Source: Aphis gossypii (Eukaryota > Arthropoda > Insecta > Hemiptera > Aphididae). From it: 64,000 bases of DNA. Positions 22,781 to 34,916 of this stretch are shown in pieces (the first letter of the stretch is position 1; every line of letters begins with the position of its first letter). Below the pieces are notes generated by a model that saw nothing but the letters and a program-made list of their open reading frames with translations, was not told where the DNA came from and ran no database searches. The translations under genes and the position numbers were made by a program. The stretch covers positions 22,754,001-22,818,000 of the forward strand of contig NC_065532.1 of assembly GCF_020184175.1 (NCBI RefSeq). Direction: 5' to 3'.

Positions 22781-23248
22781 CTACATTACAAATTTTTTAA
22801 TTTTACTGTTTTTGTAATTTGGTTTAACAGTTTTCTGCTGGTTCGCTCGGTTCAGTTCTCTAATTCGTATATACGTCCGTGTTCGAATCATACAGGCTAG
22901 TACTTCATCTGGTATAGAATTGTCCGGAATCTCGTTTTGAACTAGTATTTTTAATTTTTTTATTATACCTGGTTCTTTATTAATGTACTCTCCATGAAAT
23001 GTATTGAATAACTTTTCTAATACTTTTGACGCATTCAGTAAATTTATTGATGGCCGTGTAAGATAACCTTAACATATTATTAAATATATTTTGTAGGTAC
23101 TAATGAGCACATACATAAAATACTAAATAATGTATAATTTACCTTTTGAAATATAATCAGTCCAATCATTTGAATCATTTGTTTCAATTTGATTCGAAAG
23201 TGCTGGATATTTATTTCTATACTTATAGGCTATTGACCCAGCTATGTA
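22781..23248 (-). pseudogene. C-terminal exons of a second P/THAP9-like transposase
   Basis: Two minus-strand exons, 23248-23143 and 23067-22781, have GT-AG borders and one continuous frame. The first reads YIAGSIAYKYRNKYPAL, resembling the YxAGYxA block near the end of P-type transposases. The second contains FNTFHGEY and EVLACMIRTRTYIRIRELNR and ends with a natural stop. No upstream exons lie before the Harbinger element begins at 23440, so the gene is probably truncated or continues on the far side of that insertion. Orientation is opposite to the gene at 16199-21889. Confidence 0.55.
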
Positions 23249-23851
23249 CTGTATATATTTTTATTAGGATAATATACAATCTGTACATATAATAGTTGTG
23301 TAATAAGCACAGTTTAAGATATGAGTGATGGGTATACAAAATAATACAATTATAATTGTAAAATGACTCTCTGCACCATTACATTATGATGGGATGACCT
23401 TAAAATATGAGAAGCATATTTTACATATTGGACTCTTATAGCGTTTTCCACATGACTGCACTATTGCACTGGTGCAATTATTTTATGTTTCATATGAAAT
23501 ATCAGTGCACAACTAGTGCGGAATTTTATGTTCCATGTGCGTGCACTCGGCCAGTTTCTTGCCCTCAGTGCAGTGATAATCGCACGAGCTCTTCATGACG
23601 CCATGACGGTGCTCCTTATCTTTTATTGATTATACATCTTTTAACTTTATTTAATTTTCTGATAAACAAATAAACAATAAACATTGATATTTGAAATTTT
23701 GAAACCTTTAACCTATTGTCCTAATGTTAAATGTATATTATATTATATAATATTCATTATTTTAATATTAAATATACTATATAGTTAAATTAACGTAATA
23801 ACGTATGACTTCATACAAATATACTAGGGAATTTGTAATTGAAATACGAAT

Positions 23852-25677
23852 ATGAATATAAATGAGCCAAAGAAAGCTGCAATTTTATATTTTTTATCAA
23901 GTAGTGATGACGAAGATGAGGACGTTATAGAATTCATTTTTAATACACATCTAAAAAATATTAAACCAAAAATATCCAATTATATAATAGATGTTGTACA
24001 CAATTATTCCGATCAACAAGTAAAAATAATAAATTATAAAAAAAAAATATATAATAATAATTATAATAATTTACGTAGTATTATAGTGCTCTGGTAGTTA
24101 GAATTATTTTTTGTTAAATTTTTATAAATTAATTCTTAATATAAATAAAATAATGTACCTATAAGAATGCCATACCTACATTGTTTTTTATGCTTCTAGT
24201 TTAAAAATCATTTTCGTATTGAACGAACTACTGCCTATTTTATCATAGACAAATTTGAAGAATCCAAATTTTTTCCTAAAGAGATTCCTTACACAATTAC
24301 AGTTTGTTCTCCAGAGACTCATATTTTATCATATTTATGGTATATTACTACCTACACAATACCTATTTTATGTTTTTGTATCGTAAACAAATAATGTGCC
24401 ATATATAGGTTTTCTGCAAACAAATGTTGTCTACGTGATGTATCGGAACGTTTTGGAGTAGGACTCACTACACAGTACCGTATTAATAATAGAGTTATGG
24501 ATTTTTTGATTGATATTTGTTCAACATACATAAATTTCAATGAAGGGTTTGAGAAATTAGCTCATGAATTTCAAAAGGTTTGTTTATTTGATAAATTTAT
24601 TTTATGATTTTCATATATTTATCATACTGATTTGTTCTCACTGAACAAACGATCTACATCAATTGATGTAATGAGGGTATACTTAAAATTAGCCACATCA
24701 AGTGGTGTGAGTCCAACGTCCAGTGATTCTGTGGGATTTAGTCCTATATGTATCTCTAAATACCTATTTCTAAATGTTTTAGTGCATGATTTTTCCTAGA
24801 TACATTTGCAAATTATTCTTTAACTAAAATTAATTAGAATGATCTAAACTGTACACATTTTTTATCAGATTTAAAATATCTTATTCCAATAATAATATGT
24901 ATTTACAATAAAATCTGTTCCCTAGTGGTGAGAGATCACTACAATAAAGTCATTATATTTTTTAATGATTTTAATTGCATTAACATTTTGTACAATTAGT
25001 TAATAAATATGTCTATTTTAATGTAGATATCAGGAATACCAGGTGTTATTGGATGTATTGATGGAACTTCAATTCCAATACGAACTCCTGCTCATAAAAT
25101 AAAAAGTACCTATACAAATAGGCATGACACACCTTCAATTACTCTTCAAGGTGTATGTGACTACAAAAAAAGATTTGTTGATGTATTTACAGGTGCTCCT
25201 GGTAAAATACATGATTCTAGAGTGTTTGCATTATCAGATTTGAGTAAAATGCTCTCAATTAAATGTGGTAAAAAATTTCATTTAATTGGTGATGGTGCAT
25301 ACAGTTTACGAGAGTGGTTGCTTATTCCATACAAAGATTACGGAAGGTTAACAGATACCCAGAGATACTTTAATAAAAGATTTTGTGCAACTAGAGTGTT
25401 GATTGAGAATTCATTTGGACTCCTTAAATCTAGATTTAGACAGTTGCTGCAATTAGACATTCATTCTGTAGATAAAATAACAAAATTTATCGTATCATCA
25501 TGTGTATTACATAATTTATGCATTGATATGAATGACCACATTATACCTGAAGATGTCAATGAAGATGATTTGAGTGTAGTCGAAGAACCAGATAATATAA
25601 TGGATTCAGAAATGATACTCAAAAGAAATGGTGAAAGAAAGCGTGAAGCAATACAAAATGGTTTACAATTTATGTGA
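23852..25677 (+). CDS. Harbinger transposase (HARBI1/DDE_Tnp_4 family)
   Basis: Proposed exons: 23852-24018, 24200-about 24341, about 24409-24580 and 25027-25677. Exon 1 starts MNINEPKKAAILYFLSSSDD with an acidic stretch. Exon 3 carries the helix-turn-helix-like DVSERFGVGLTTQYRINN. The last exon is one long open frame with all three catalytic acids: GCIDGTSI, KIHDSRVF and VLIENSFGLLKSRFR. The tail is acidic and ends ERKREAIQNGLQFM. I saw no stop or frameshift, so it may still code. Harbinger transposases need the element's Myb-like partner for nuclear import and end binding; that partner gene nearby is damaged. Confidence 0.85.
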
Positions 25678-26118
25678 AATAACATATTTTATTCATGCAT
25701 TGTAAAATATTTAACCAATAACAACTTTAATTACCTATGCAACTAATATATAATGTTTTAAACTAAAAATTAATAACAAAACAAATTCCATTTCCTATAT
25801 TATAACTTTGTAAATAACTTTGCTTGTTATTAGAGTTTTATACTAACAAATTTAACAAAAAGTATAATGAAACACAATGTAACAAAAAAATAAACTTATT
25901 TCTTAATAACAAATTTAATATAAAACATAATAAAATGCCCTATTTGTAATGTAACATTTGTGTATTTATTCCTTAACATAAAATAAAAATTAATACAGAT
26001 TATAACAAAAAAATAAACTCATATGAATAAATTTAACAACTAAAAAATAATTAAAAATATAATTAATACTTTTGTGCTTATAATACAAAAAATAATTTAA
26101 TAATGTATAACATATTGA

Positions 26119-28318
26119 CTATTTTTCAAAAAGTTTTTTAATTAATTCCATTTTTTCCTGGTGTCTTCTTTCTTTTTGAATTCTTTTTCTTTTAAAAATT
26201 CTAATAATAATAATTGCGGAGATTCTTTTTTCATTTTTGTTGGGTTGTTCTCAACATTTTTTTATTTATCACAACATTTGTAGTATTACGTAAAACTTCC
26301 GGTAGAATGCTATCGTCATTATTAGTAATTTGATTCCATTCACTTTCAAATGTATCATCCATACGAGATGCACCAGTTGCCTATTATTGTTTATTACTAA
26401 TTTCTTTCTTTACAAATGGTTTTGTAGCGATTTTCCACTTGGATAAATGAAAATTTTACTCCAAGTTCATTGTCGATGTCTGTTGCTATTTGCTTCCACA
26501 TTTCAACTTTTTTTTGAACTTTTTCATTGGCCCAATAAAATTCATCCACTTGGCATACCTTTCAAGCATAAATCTGGTTATTCCATCAGTCCACAATGCT
26601 GTAGCATTCTGATTCTGTGTAAATATTACTTTGTCATCTAAACAATACAATTCAAAATATATTTATTGTTTAACTCACATTTAAGTACATGTAATTTTTT
26701 TTCCTATTTATAATCAAAAAATCATATACAAGAACCTACATAATGTAATAATTTATAAAATATAAAAATATTAATGATTAAGTGTACAGGCAATTTTCAA
26801 TATGTATTTTCATGTTTCAGAAAAATAAACCTAAAGTTTATGAGGGAGCTTTACATGTTTTTGAGAGTTTAACTCCAATCCTCCATGTTTATATTACAAT
26901 AATAAATTTTTCAAATATTTCTTAATTATAATATTATTAAAGCAATACCTAAGTATTAATATTTAAGAGAATACAAATAAAAAATCATAGCTGAATAACA
27001 TGCATCTACAAAATGTAGGTGTTGGCTATAGATAACCGAAAGTCGCAGCTGTTATACGGATATAGAGTGACCTCAATAATTTACATATATCCTTTCAATG
27101 TATGTAAAAACCACTAGGACGCCGTCATACGGTGTGTATAGTTACAAATAATTGTCCAAGTTGTACGCTACTTATATATTATACTTAATACATAATCATA
27201 TTGTCGTGTTATTTATATAATACTAAAGTTATTAGTCCATCTAAGCTTCAACTTTCAACAGCAGCAAATGACAAACATGATAATTTAACAATTAGTCATT
27301 AGTTAAGTTTTAGTGTACATTAACATTTACTTACTTTTATCATAAGAATTGTTATTTAATGAGTCCTTAGAAGTATGATGTTCGGAAATGCTCTCTATAT
27401 TACAATGTGAAGATGATGAGGTATTGATGGGTAATTCATAATTTAAGTCTCTAAAATTATAATATTAATTACCGTCAATGTTTTCAATAAAGGATCAATA
27501 AAAACACTCACACAGGGTGATTTTCTGAATTATTAAAATGTGCATAGTAAAGGTAATGAACACTCAATGAAAATGGTTCTACAAAACAAAAATATATATG
27601 TAATACTGGATCTAGTATTTATTGTACCCTGATCATATTTACAAATTTTAAATATTAATTAGGTACTACAATTTTCAAATCATCATCAACATGACTAAAG
27701 CCAAATAATAAACAGTAAAAAAAGGTGATTTTAATTTTAAAAATCAGTCTTGAATAAGTGCATTAATAAAAAAAAGGGAATATGAGCATCTTTGGTTAAT
27801 CATTATGTGAATAATTAAATCAATAGTATAATGACTTTTAATTTTACCTTTCAGGAATTGAAATATGAAGTTTTGTTTTTTCATCATACAACTCATTAAT
27901 GTTCATATTGATTGAGCCATTTTCTATACAACTTTGCAAAAAAGATAGAACCGTTGGTAAACTATTACTAGGCCCTAAAATCATATTTACATAATGTCAT
28001 AATACATTTTTAAAGACATGTGTAATTTTTATTTATTTAATAATAAAACGGACAGCGGCCTAATATACGGTACCTACATACAACTTTATCTTTTATTATT
28101 TTTTTTATTGATGCTCGGATATGTAATCTACATATTATAATATGATTGCAGATCGCATATCCAAGCAGCACCAAATTTAAATGTTAATGACTTTAAAACA
28201 ACTTCATATACTTACCAGCTTGAATAATGAAATCAATGGCTGATTGTTCTAACATGAAACAGTATGAGTGGTCACCTTTAGCCACTTTTAAATTAAAGTG
28301 ACTGTCAGTTTGGGCCAT
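26119..28318 (-). pseudogene. Harbinger partner gene, Myb/SANT (trihelix)-like DNA-binding protein
   Basis: Minus-strand exons: 28318-28216 (MAQTDSHFNLKVAKGDHSYC), about 27974-27856, about 27456-27339, and 26641-26119. The last exon has the trihelix core ALWTDGITRFMLERYAK, then MWKQIATDIDNELGV and QVENRYKTICKERN, followed by a coiled, charged tail RRHQEKMELIKKLFEK. The frame slips at least twice (near 26545 and near 26395), so the copy is probably inactive. In active Harbinger elements the partner recruits the transposase to the nucleus and ends. Start chosen as the first ATG of the 5'-most exon. Confidence 0.7.
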
Positions 28319-28679
28319 GATAATGTCTTCACACTTCTACACGTAGTATGTAGTTACCATTATACTACCAAGTAGTTAGTATCTATATTATAAGTTTTTC
28401 GTGACTGCAAGAATTAATTTCAATTTTCAATTAAGTTCAACAGACTCACGAGATGAAATTACAAAACAATCACTCAATCTGGCAATGGAAAATTAAAAAT
28501 AGATTCTTAATTATCAAAAATGAAATATCATCATAATCATTTGCTGAATTATGTTTCAGATGCTCCTTAAATTGACTGCACTGAGCAAGATTATGTGTGT
28601 TATCATTTGCACGCTGTACGTGCAACTAACCGCACTGGTGCAGTCATATGGAAAACACTATAAATTGTATTGATAGCTG

Positions 28680-30588
28680 CGGTCAGAACTCGTTACGGGT
28701 TTAGTGCATAATTTCACCACATATGTAGAGCGCTAGTAGTAAGTAGGGTCATATAGCATGTTACCTATATTAATAGATAGGTACCTATATTATTATTTGA
28801 TAATTCGATATTGTCTTTTCCTAATTTGACTAATTTCTAATTGCCTGTAAGTAATTATTTTATTTCTAGTAATGTTATTGTTATAATAATTATAATTAAT
28901 TAGGATAAATATAGTTTCATACCATATAATATAAATTAGATTTATGAAAATACGACATAAAAATGATATTATTTATAAAGCAAATTAGTCGAAAATGACA
29001 TCAAAAATTAGAAAATAGCTCTAAGAGCTAAAAATCCATTAAATATGCAAAAAATAGTAAAATGAAATTTTGTATTTGGAGCCTCTGGTGCACAAAACAA
29101 ATTTATGGCTTACTCTGCTATTTTTATCTGTATCCAATAAAAATTAGCAAATGCTATAAAATCTGAGCCCTGATAATTATATTATATAATTTTAATAAAA
29201 ATAAATAGGTGCTACAATTAAATTTTATTATAACAATTTGTTTTGGTAATATTGTCTGGTAGCTGTTCCAATTAAAGGTTAAAATAAATTGTGAAACACT
29301 AGAATGAACTTATTTGAAATATTTTGTTACAGTTATGAAGAGGCAGAATTACTGTAATGTTTTCAGTTACAATAACAGTAAGTTTAAAGAAAATATTTAT
29401 ATTCAATAATGAAAGTTATTTTGAAATTATTTGTATTTAATTACAAAACAAATGAAAACAATGACGAATGGAGTGAAATTCAGTGAATGTAAGACAATAT
29501 AATATTATAGGTATATTATTAATTTTAATTTAATCTGTTGTAATATAGTCCATCCAGTAATAAATAAGTATAAATGAACCACTGTCTACCTCTACTTGTA
29601 AATTATAAATTATCAACCATTATATAATTAAATAGTACAAGGTAGGTAAAGTTTAATAATTACAATTAATAATAATTGTTTTAATCATTATTTTTATTTA
29701 TGAATTTGTGATCGTTATTCGGTACATAAAAAATTACAATATCTTAAGCACAGTATATTTGCAAGATGTATTTTAAAATTTAATTTTGATTACTTAAAGT
29801 AATAAAAAAAAATATGTGCAGGTGGACCTCTAGTTTAAGAATTTGAAGGTACCTATATCATTGAATGTGCAGATACCTATAATTATTCAAAAATATTGGT
29901 AACATAAAAATTTGTAATTGTAATGCATTTTCATTGAATATCAGCTGTTGTATGAATAGTTAACAAATAAAAATTTGAAACTAACAACCAGATAAATATT
30001 AATTTGAATAATTTTTGTTCCAGGTAAAATGAATGGACAATAATAGTGAATACATTGCGATCTATTTCTTTTATAAAAATTAATGTAATTTTTTAAATAA
30101 AATTACGATATAATATTATTTTTTAAAAATTATAATAATAATTGTACTTATTATATTATATAAGGTAAGTACTAAATAGATATTCACATACATATTCAAT
30201 TATAGCCTTATGTCATTCATAAAATATCTATAATAATAATGTAGGTAATTGGCTGGGCTGAAGATAATTTAAAAAGTTTTGAAGATGATTGGATGTTTTT
30301 AAACCATCTTTTAATAATATATATCGACATACCTAATAGATATCTGAATAAATATATTTATATTTATTATTTAATTTTATATTATATTTATTCAGATATT
30401 AAATGTATGATCATAAATGCATTATATTCGATCATGTAGTATACAAGCATAGACATAATAATATATAATATAATATATTATTATGTCTATGAATACACGA
30501 TTATAAGTAAAATATAGCCCTACTTACTACTAGCGCTTTACGCGTGTGGTGAAAATATGAACTACTGAACCGTTACACATTCGGACCG
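28680..30588. mobile_element. 1.9 kb non-autonomous element with ~75-bp inverted ends
   Basis: Left end 28680-28754 and right end 30515-30588 are inverted copies (both contain AGCGCTAGTAGTAAGTAGGG or its complement) with scattered mismatches. The interior is very AT-rich and I see no coding potential. It starts about 20 bp from the Harbinger end. The flanks GATAGCTG and TATAGCGG agree at six of eight bases, possibly an aged 8-bp duplication. Confidence 0.6.
30448..30491. repeat. Perfect AT-rich palindrome
   Basis: CATAGACATAATAATATA and its reverse complement face each other with a short AT centre. It could extrude as a cruciform. It lies near the right end of the 1.9 kb element. Confidence 0.7.
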
Positions 30589-30599
30589 TATAGCGGGCC

Positions 30600-31404
30600 G
30601 GCGATAGCTAACCTGTATATCTTAAACCGTGGTATAAGGTCTATGGTTATCGCCAGTTATCATTATCACTGTTATAATTTTCTTATCAATGTTATCATTT
30701 TATTATCAACTGTTATCATATATTATTTTAATAGCGTAAAGAAAAATGTATAAAAAATCTGGTCTTAGAGTTGAACCGTATAATACCCCCATTTTATTCG
30801 AAGACGTCTTTACCCACTTCGACTCTGATTCCATTGATGATAGTAATCAAAACTGTTATACTTAAGAATAAAATCTAATTTAATAGTCATTGGAAATTTT
30901 AGCATACACATCCGATCAAATGTCTTTAATTGGTCATATTATAATAGTGATACTTAATAGGGTCGCCGCACATTAAGGTATTATAAAGAATGTATACACA
31001 TCCTGTAGGCATCTAATTAAATGTAATAATCATTGGCTATTTCAGCAGACACATTAATACATCTGAATTAAATGTAAAGAATTTATTGATGTTTAATAGC
31101 AGGCACATCCGGTAGGTATGTAATTAAATGTATTGATACTTAATAGCAGACACATTAGCAAATCCGGATATTATATTGTGATTTAAGAATGTATTGATAC
31201 TTGGAGACATATACCACCTGGTAAGCATATTATTAAATGTATTGATTCTTAATAGGACTATTTTAAAATGTTTAGCAATATTAATTGATCTTTAATAGCG
31301 GATACATTAGAATATTTAAACTTAAATATCGTAGAGACAATTCACACGGCTATTATACTAATGTCTTGTACACCAAACTATGAAGAAACAACTGATAGTT
31401 GTCT
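30600..31404 (+). other. Non-coding relic related to the ends of the Polinton-like element
   Basis: Bases 30655-30735 repeat GTTATCA-type motifs and end TGTTATCATATATT, like the subterminal sequence at 32448-32520 and the complement of 38486-38560. From about 31000 to 31300 a degenerate repeat (ATGTATTGATACTTAATAGC, ACACATTA) recurs several times. No gene is visible. It probably is the upstream arm of an older, related element carrying the gene at 31520. Confidence 0.5.
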
Positions 31405-31519
31405 TTAGTCCGTCTACAGTCTCAAATCGTTGTACACGTATATTTTTCGCTCGTTCCGTCTTTATAAATTTTAGTGAGTTTAAAAGTATTTTTTTAAGTG
31501 TTTAAAAATTATTTTAATT
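31405..31519 (+). promoter_or_regulatory. Shared virus-like promoter and leader (copy 1)
   Basis: From TTAGTCCGTCTAC to TTTTAGTGAGTTTAAAAGTA this resembles 33911-33985 and the complement of 37490-37565. It has a TATA-type box CGTCTTTATAAATTTT about 60 bp before the ATG. Conservation between two unrelated coding regions argues that the block is promoter or leader, not gene sequence. Confidence 0.6.
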
Positions 31520-32167
31520 ATGGCTGGTTCAATTGGAGACATGGCTGTAGTGTACAAGAAGAAGAATTTCACATATGTACCTCCGACACCGCCTGCAGAA
31601 CTGATTGATTCTACGTCATATACATTGGACTTTGTCGCCCGTAAGTTTTTGAATGTTGGATATGATTCGGAAGACAAGTTCAATATTGTTATTCATATAA
31701 TAACACCGTCACGCTATGTAAGCATCTATGAGGGTTTTTTTAAGACGGATATTCTCGCTGATGGGGAATATACTGTCATTCATATTAGATGTCCCACAAA
31801 AATGTAGAAAACAGATTTTTCTGGAGGATGAATTTATCGCCGCATCAAACATGGTGTATCGAGGGGAAAATGTGCTTGTCATAGAGTCTAAGAAAAAGGA
31901 AGGATGTATATATATATTAACAAATTATTATTTGTTTAGCCTACCAGTGTACCATCGTTCGACTGTTTAGACAATACAGCTGATGGATTTGATTCAGACA
32001 ATTTTGCACAGTACCCTCCATGGTATAATAACCGGGTAATCCATTCACCACCAAGCATTGCTGTTGATGAAAACGACGGTCCAACGCCTTTCAACAAATC
32101 ACCATCTATTCTAGACAGCAAGCCCACGAAAAAGCGGAGTGCAAAACGGAAACTGTTTTTTGAATAA
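31520..32167 (+). pseudogene. Unidentified virus-like gene sharing the polymerase-gene promoter
   Basis: I do not recognise the family. The first frame starts MAGSIGDMAVVYKKKN and runs to a TAG at 31807. About there the frame slips by one base, in a run of A, and continues with CRKQIFLEDEFIAAS to about 31909. After a short AT-rich intron-like stretch ending TTTAG at 31938, a third segment runs to the stop at 32165 with a proline/aspartate-rich part and a basic tail (KPTKKRSAKRKLFFE) that looks like a nuclear localisation signal. No signal peptide or membrane segment. A poly(A)-type AAATAAAAA follows at 32192. It lies outside the 6.4 kb insertion, which starts 88 bp downstream. Confidence 0.5.
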
Positions 32168-32248
32168 TATTGTTTATTAATGATTTATGTAAAATAAAAA
32201 CAAGCATGATACTTAAAAACTTTTTTTTTATTTATTTATTAGAATAAG

Positions 32249-32254
32249 TTTATC
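32249..32254. repeat. Target-site duplication TTTATC, left copy
   Basis: The 6-bp direct repeat has its partner at 38681-38686, directly outside the right end. The pre-insertion site would read AAG-TTTATC-ACC. Confidence 0.85.
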
Positions 32255-32529
32255 AGTAGTATATTTTGGTAGGTTCTGAAACCTCAACCCGCAACCACCT
32301 CAACCTCAACCCGCAACCACCTCAACCTCAACCGCCGCCGCCTGATCGCGTACGTGTGTGACGTATATTATAACCTCCCACCCCGGCACCCCACCTCCTC
32401 ATCCGCCGCGCCACCATATTCCCTACGTAACCGACATATCGTACAAGCATTATCATTTTCTTATCACTGTTATCAAGCATTATTACCATAAATGTTATCA
32501 AATGTTATCATATATTTTTACCGCGCGGC

Positions 32530-33111
32530 CACAGAGTAATAAGAATATAGAGATGGCAATGTGAAATTATCATGAGGCTCAAGCGGACACGATGCAGTGT
32601 GACCATTACAGATAAAAATAATTATGAAATCATTAATATCATTAATATCTTACAAAGTTACTACTAGTAGTTATCTTAATATCTTATGTACTATTATAAA
32701 TTTATATAGTATTACCTATGAAATGTAATATGCTCCTCTTTAGTTTTTTTATTTCTGCTTCTACCACAAATAGCGCAGCTCGGCATTTTAATACTAATAA
32801 TGTACTATTATAGTCTATAGTGTATGCGTAAATAAATAGTATAATAAGTACCTACTTATAATTATTTACTATGCGCCTTACGGGTAATATATTATAATTT
32901 ATAATAGGTAATAGGTAGTATTATAATATAATAAATATTATTGAATATTTACTTATTTGCTATCACTTAGACTATTTTTGTCTAAAATAATAAATAGGTA
33001 GAACGCAGCGCTATCTAGCTTTATATGTATTTGGTAATAGACACACATGGCAGTATATTGTACATATGTGCTAATATACAATTGCCATCTCTATATTCTT
33101 ATTACTCTGTG
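32530..33111. mobile_element. 582-bp MITE nested in the left arm, TSD CGCGCGGC
   Basis: Perfect 31-bp inverted ends start CACAGAGTAATAAGAATATA (32530-32560 and 33081-33111). The 8-bp duplication CGCGCGGC flanks it at 32522-32529 and 33112-33119, which fits the hAT or P superfamilies. The right arm of the host element has this octamer only once (complement near 38474-38482), so the insertion is younger than the palindrome. Non-coding. Confidence 0.9.
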
Positions 33112-33119
33112 CGCGCGGC

Positions 33120-34916
33120 ATACATTTAATCAGTTATATATTTATTACCACCACCACCCATTGAACGATATACTGTTATATTTAAATACACGTTGAATAA
33201 TATACACAGAATACTGTACTATAAAATATTATTCGCGGTTGATGTTAAGAGACATTTCTTAGATGTACATATTATAAATATTATCGATAAATGAAAACTA
33301 ATAGCTTGCACCTGCATACTTAATACTCTATTGCCAAATCCTTTATTCAATTAACTAATAGCTATGAAAACTAATAGCTTAATAATCGCACGTGTCGCCA
33401 GGATGTCGTGGACTTTTAATAGGTATCCTTATTCAAATAAATATCAATAATCACACAATACCTTGAAAAAACCATTATATTATTGCCGCCGCCCATTGAA
33501 CGATATACTATATATTAAATACACGCAATAAATAATCATATAAATACTCTAACAACGTATAGTCTCCACTTATAATTTTAGAAAAATAATATAACATACA
33601 AAAATGTTATTAAATTTAGACTTGCTCGCCATTTATATTGAAAGACCCTTTATCATTCACACACCACCTGTACATTAGTGATTGAAAGACATTTCATGCC
33701 AAATGATAGTAATAATCACAAATAAATGTCTTCTTATTGTGTCCTACCGGTCGCCAGGATGTCGCACGCTAATGATATTAAAATTAATAATATATAAATA
33801 ATGATATTAGTGAATAATACATTCCAGCAAAATCCATTAATATTGAAAAAATGTTCCCACCTATTTAATTTCCAGGCACCGCGATCGGACTGAAAGAGCC
33901 GGTGGCCGTTTAGTCCGTCTACTGCCTTAAACCGTTGTACACGTCTACGCGCGTCTTTAAAAATTTTTAGTGAGTTTAAAAGTATTACAAGTGTATAAAC
34001 ATTTTATTATTTTTCTTTTCGTTTTCATTTTAAATATGTTTAAATGCGAACAGTGCCCGTTGGTTTTCACCCGTAAAGATAATTTAGTCAGACATGGGAA
34101 AACTCATACCGGTATTCGTTTTCCATGTACTATATGTCAGTCAACATTTACATACAAAACCAGTCTCACCAAACATTTGAAAAATGCTCATGGTATGTAT
34201 ACTTATTTATTTTTATTAATAATTTATATCTATTATTAATTATATCTAATATTTTTCCAAGGCATCGCTCCGTCTTATAGCCAGCCTGCATCTCAACCAG
34301 TACGACAGAGTGTCATACAGTTCGCGCCTCGCATTGCTCCACAGATCCAGATTACCCCTCAAATTTCCGTTCCCGATGGCTCAGCCGGTAGATCAAATAT
34401 GTTAACCGAAGACGAGATGTGTATGCAAGCCATGGACGAATTTGAGAATAAAGGTTAGTTTATCGGGATTAATTAGATTTTTAAAAGACCCGCTGATTTT
34501 ATTTTATCCGTCATGGATTATTTAAATTTTTAAAAGGCATATGTATTACAAGTTAAATGTTTTTATAAAGATATATCAATTTTTCTTTAGATTCTTATAC
34601 TACGGGCGTTAACGGGAAACGTGTTTCGACCGCCAACACCACCTCGGCTGCTAGGGTAAAAAAGACGCGGATGGATATGGTGAAGGTTCCCGGGTTTAAT
34701 GAAATTTTGTCGTCCGCGAGTCATAAAATAGTTTCGGTACTATGCTAAAAACATCAGAAATGTAAAAATATATTCAGACTTTCTACGTGGGCTAATGACC
34801 GAGCTAGTCAGTTTGTTAAAAACCCACGTACAAAAACATGCAATTAAATTTAACCTTAAGCTCGAGGCGACTTACAACCGCCCCAACGTGCCGAACTCGT
34901 CAGAGAACAGGGCGTT
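33120..34916. repeat. Left arm of the palindrome (partner 36563-38340)
   Basis: The segment is nearly identical to the reverse complement of 36563-38340 over about 1.8 kb, including non-coding arm, promoter and the zinc-finger exons. The arms continue outward to the ends at 32255 and 38680, with a MITE and small indels in the left arm. The single-copy loop is 34917-36562. Confidence 0.85.
33911..34035 (+). promoter_or_regulatory. Shared virus-like promoter and leader (copy 2)
   Basis: TTAGTCCGTCTACTGCCTTAA through AGTGAGTTTAAAAGTATT matches the block before the gene at 31520. The TATA-like box is weaker here (CTTTAAAAATT). It precedes the zinc-finger ATG at 34036. Confidence 0.6.

Larger units (their letters stand above)
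23440..28659. mobile_element. PIF/Harbinger element with both standard genes
   Basis: The ends are inverted: AGCGTTTTCCACATGACTGC at 23440 and its near reverse complement GCAGTCATATGGAAAACACT ending at 28659. The inner bases include GCACTGGTGCA, a palindrome-like motif common in Harbinger ends. Inside are a plus-strand transposase and a minus-strand Myb/SANT-like gene, convergently arranged. A 3-bp TWA duplication could not be proven because both flanks read TATA. Confidence 0.85.

Noticed and set aside
31936..32127. Minus-strand frame MGLLSRIDGDLLKG
   Set aside because: It is the shadow of the third coding segment of the virus-like gene on the plus strand.
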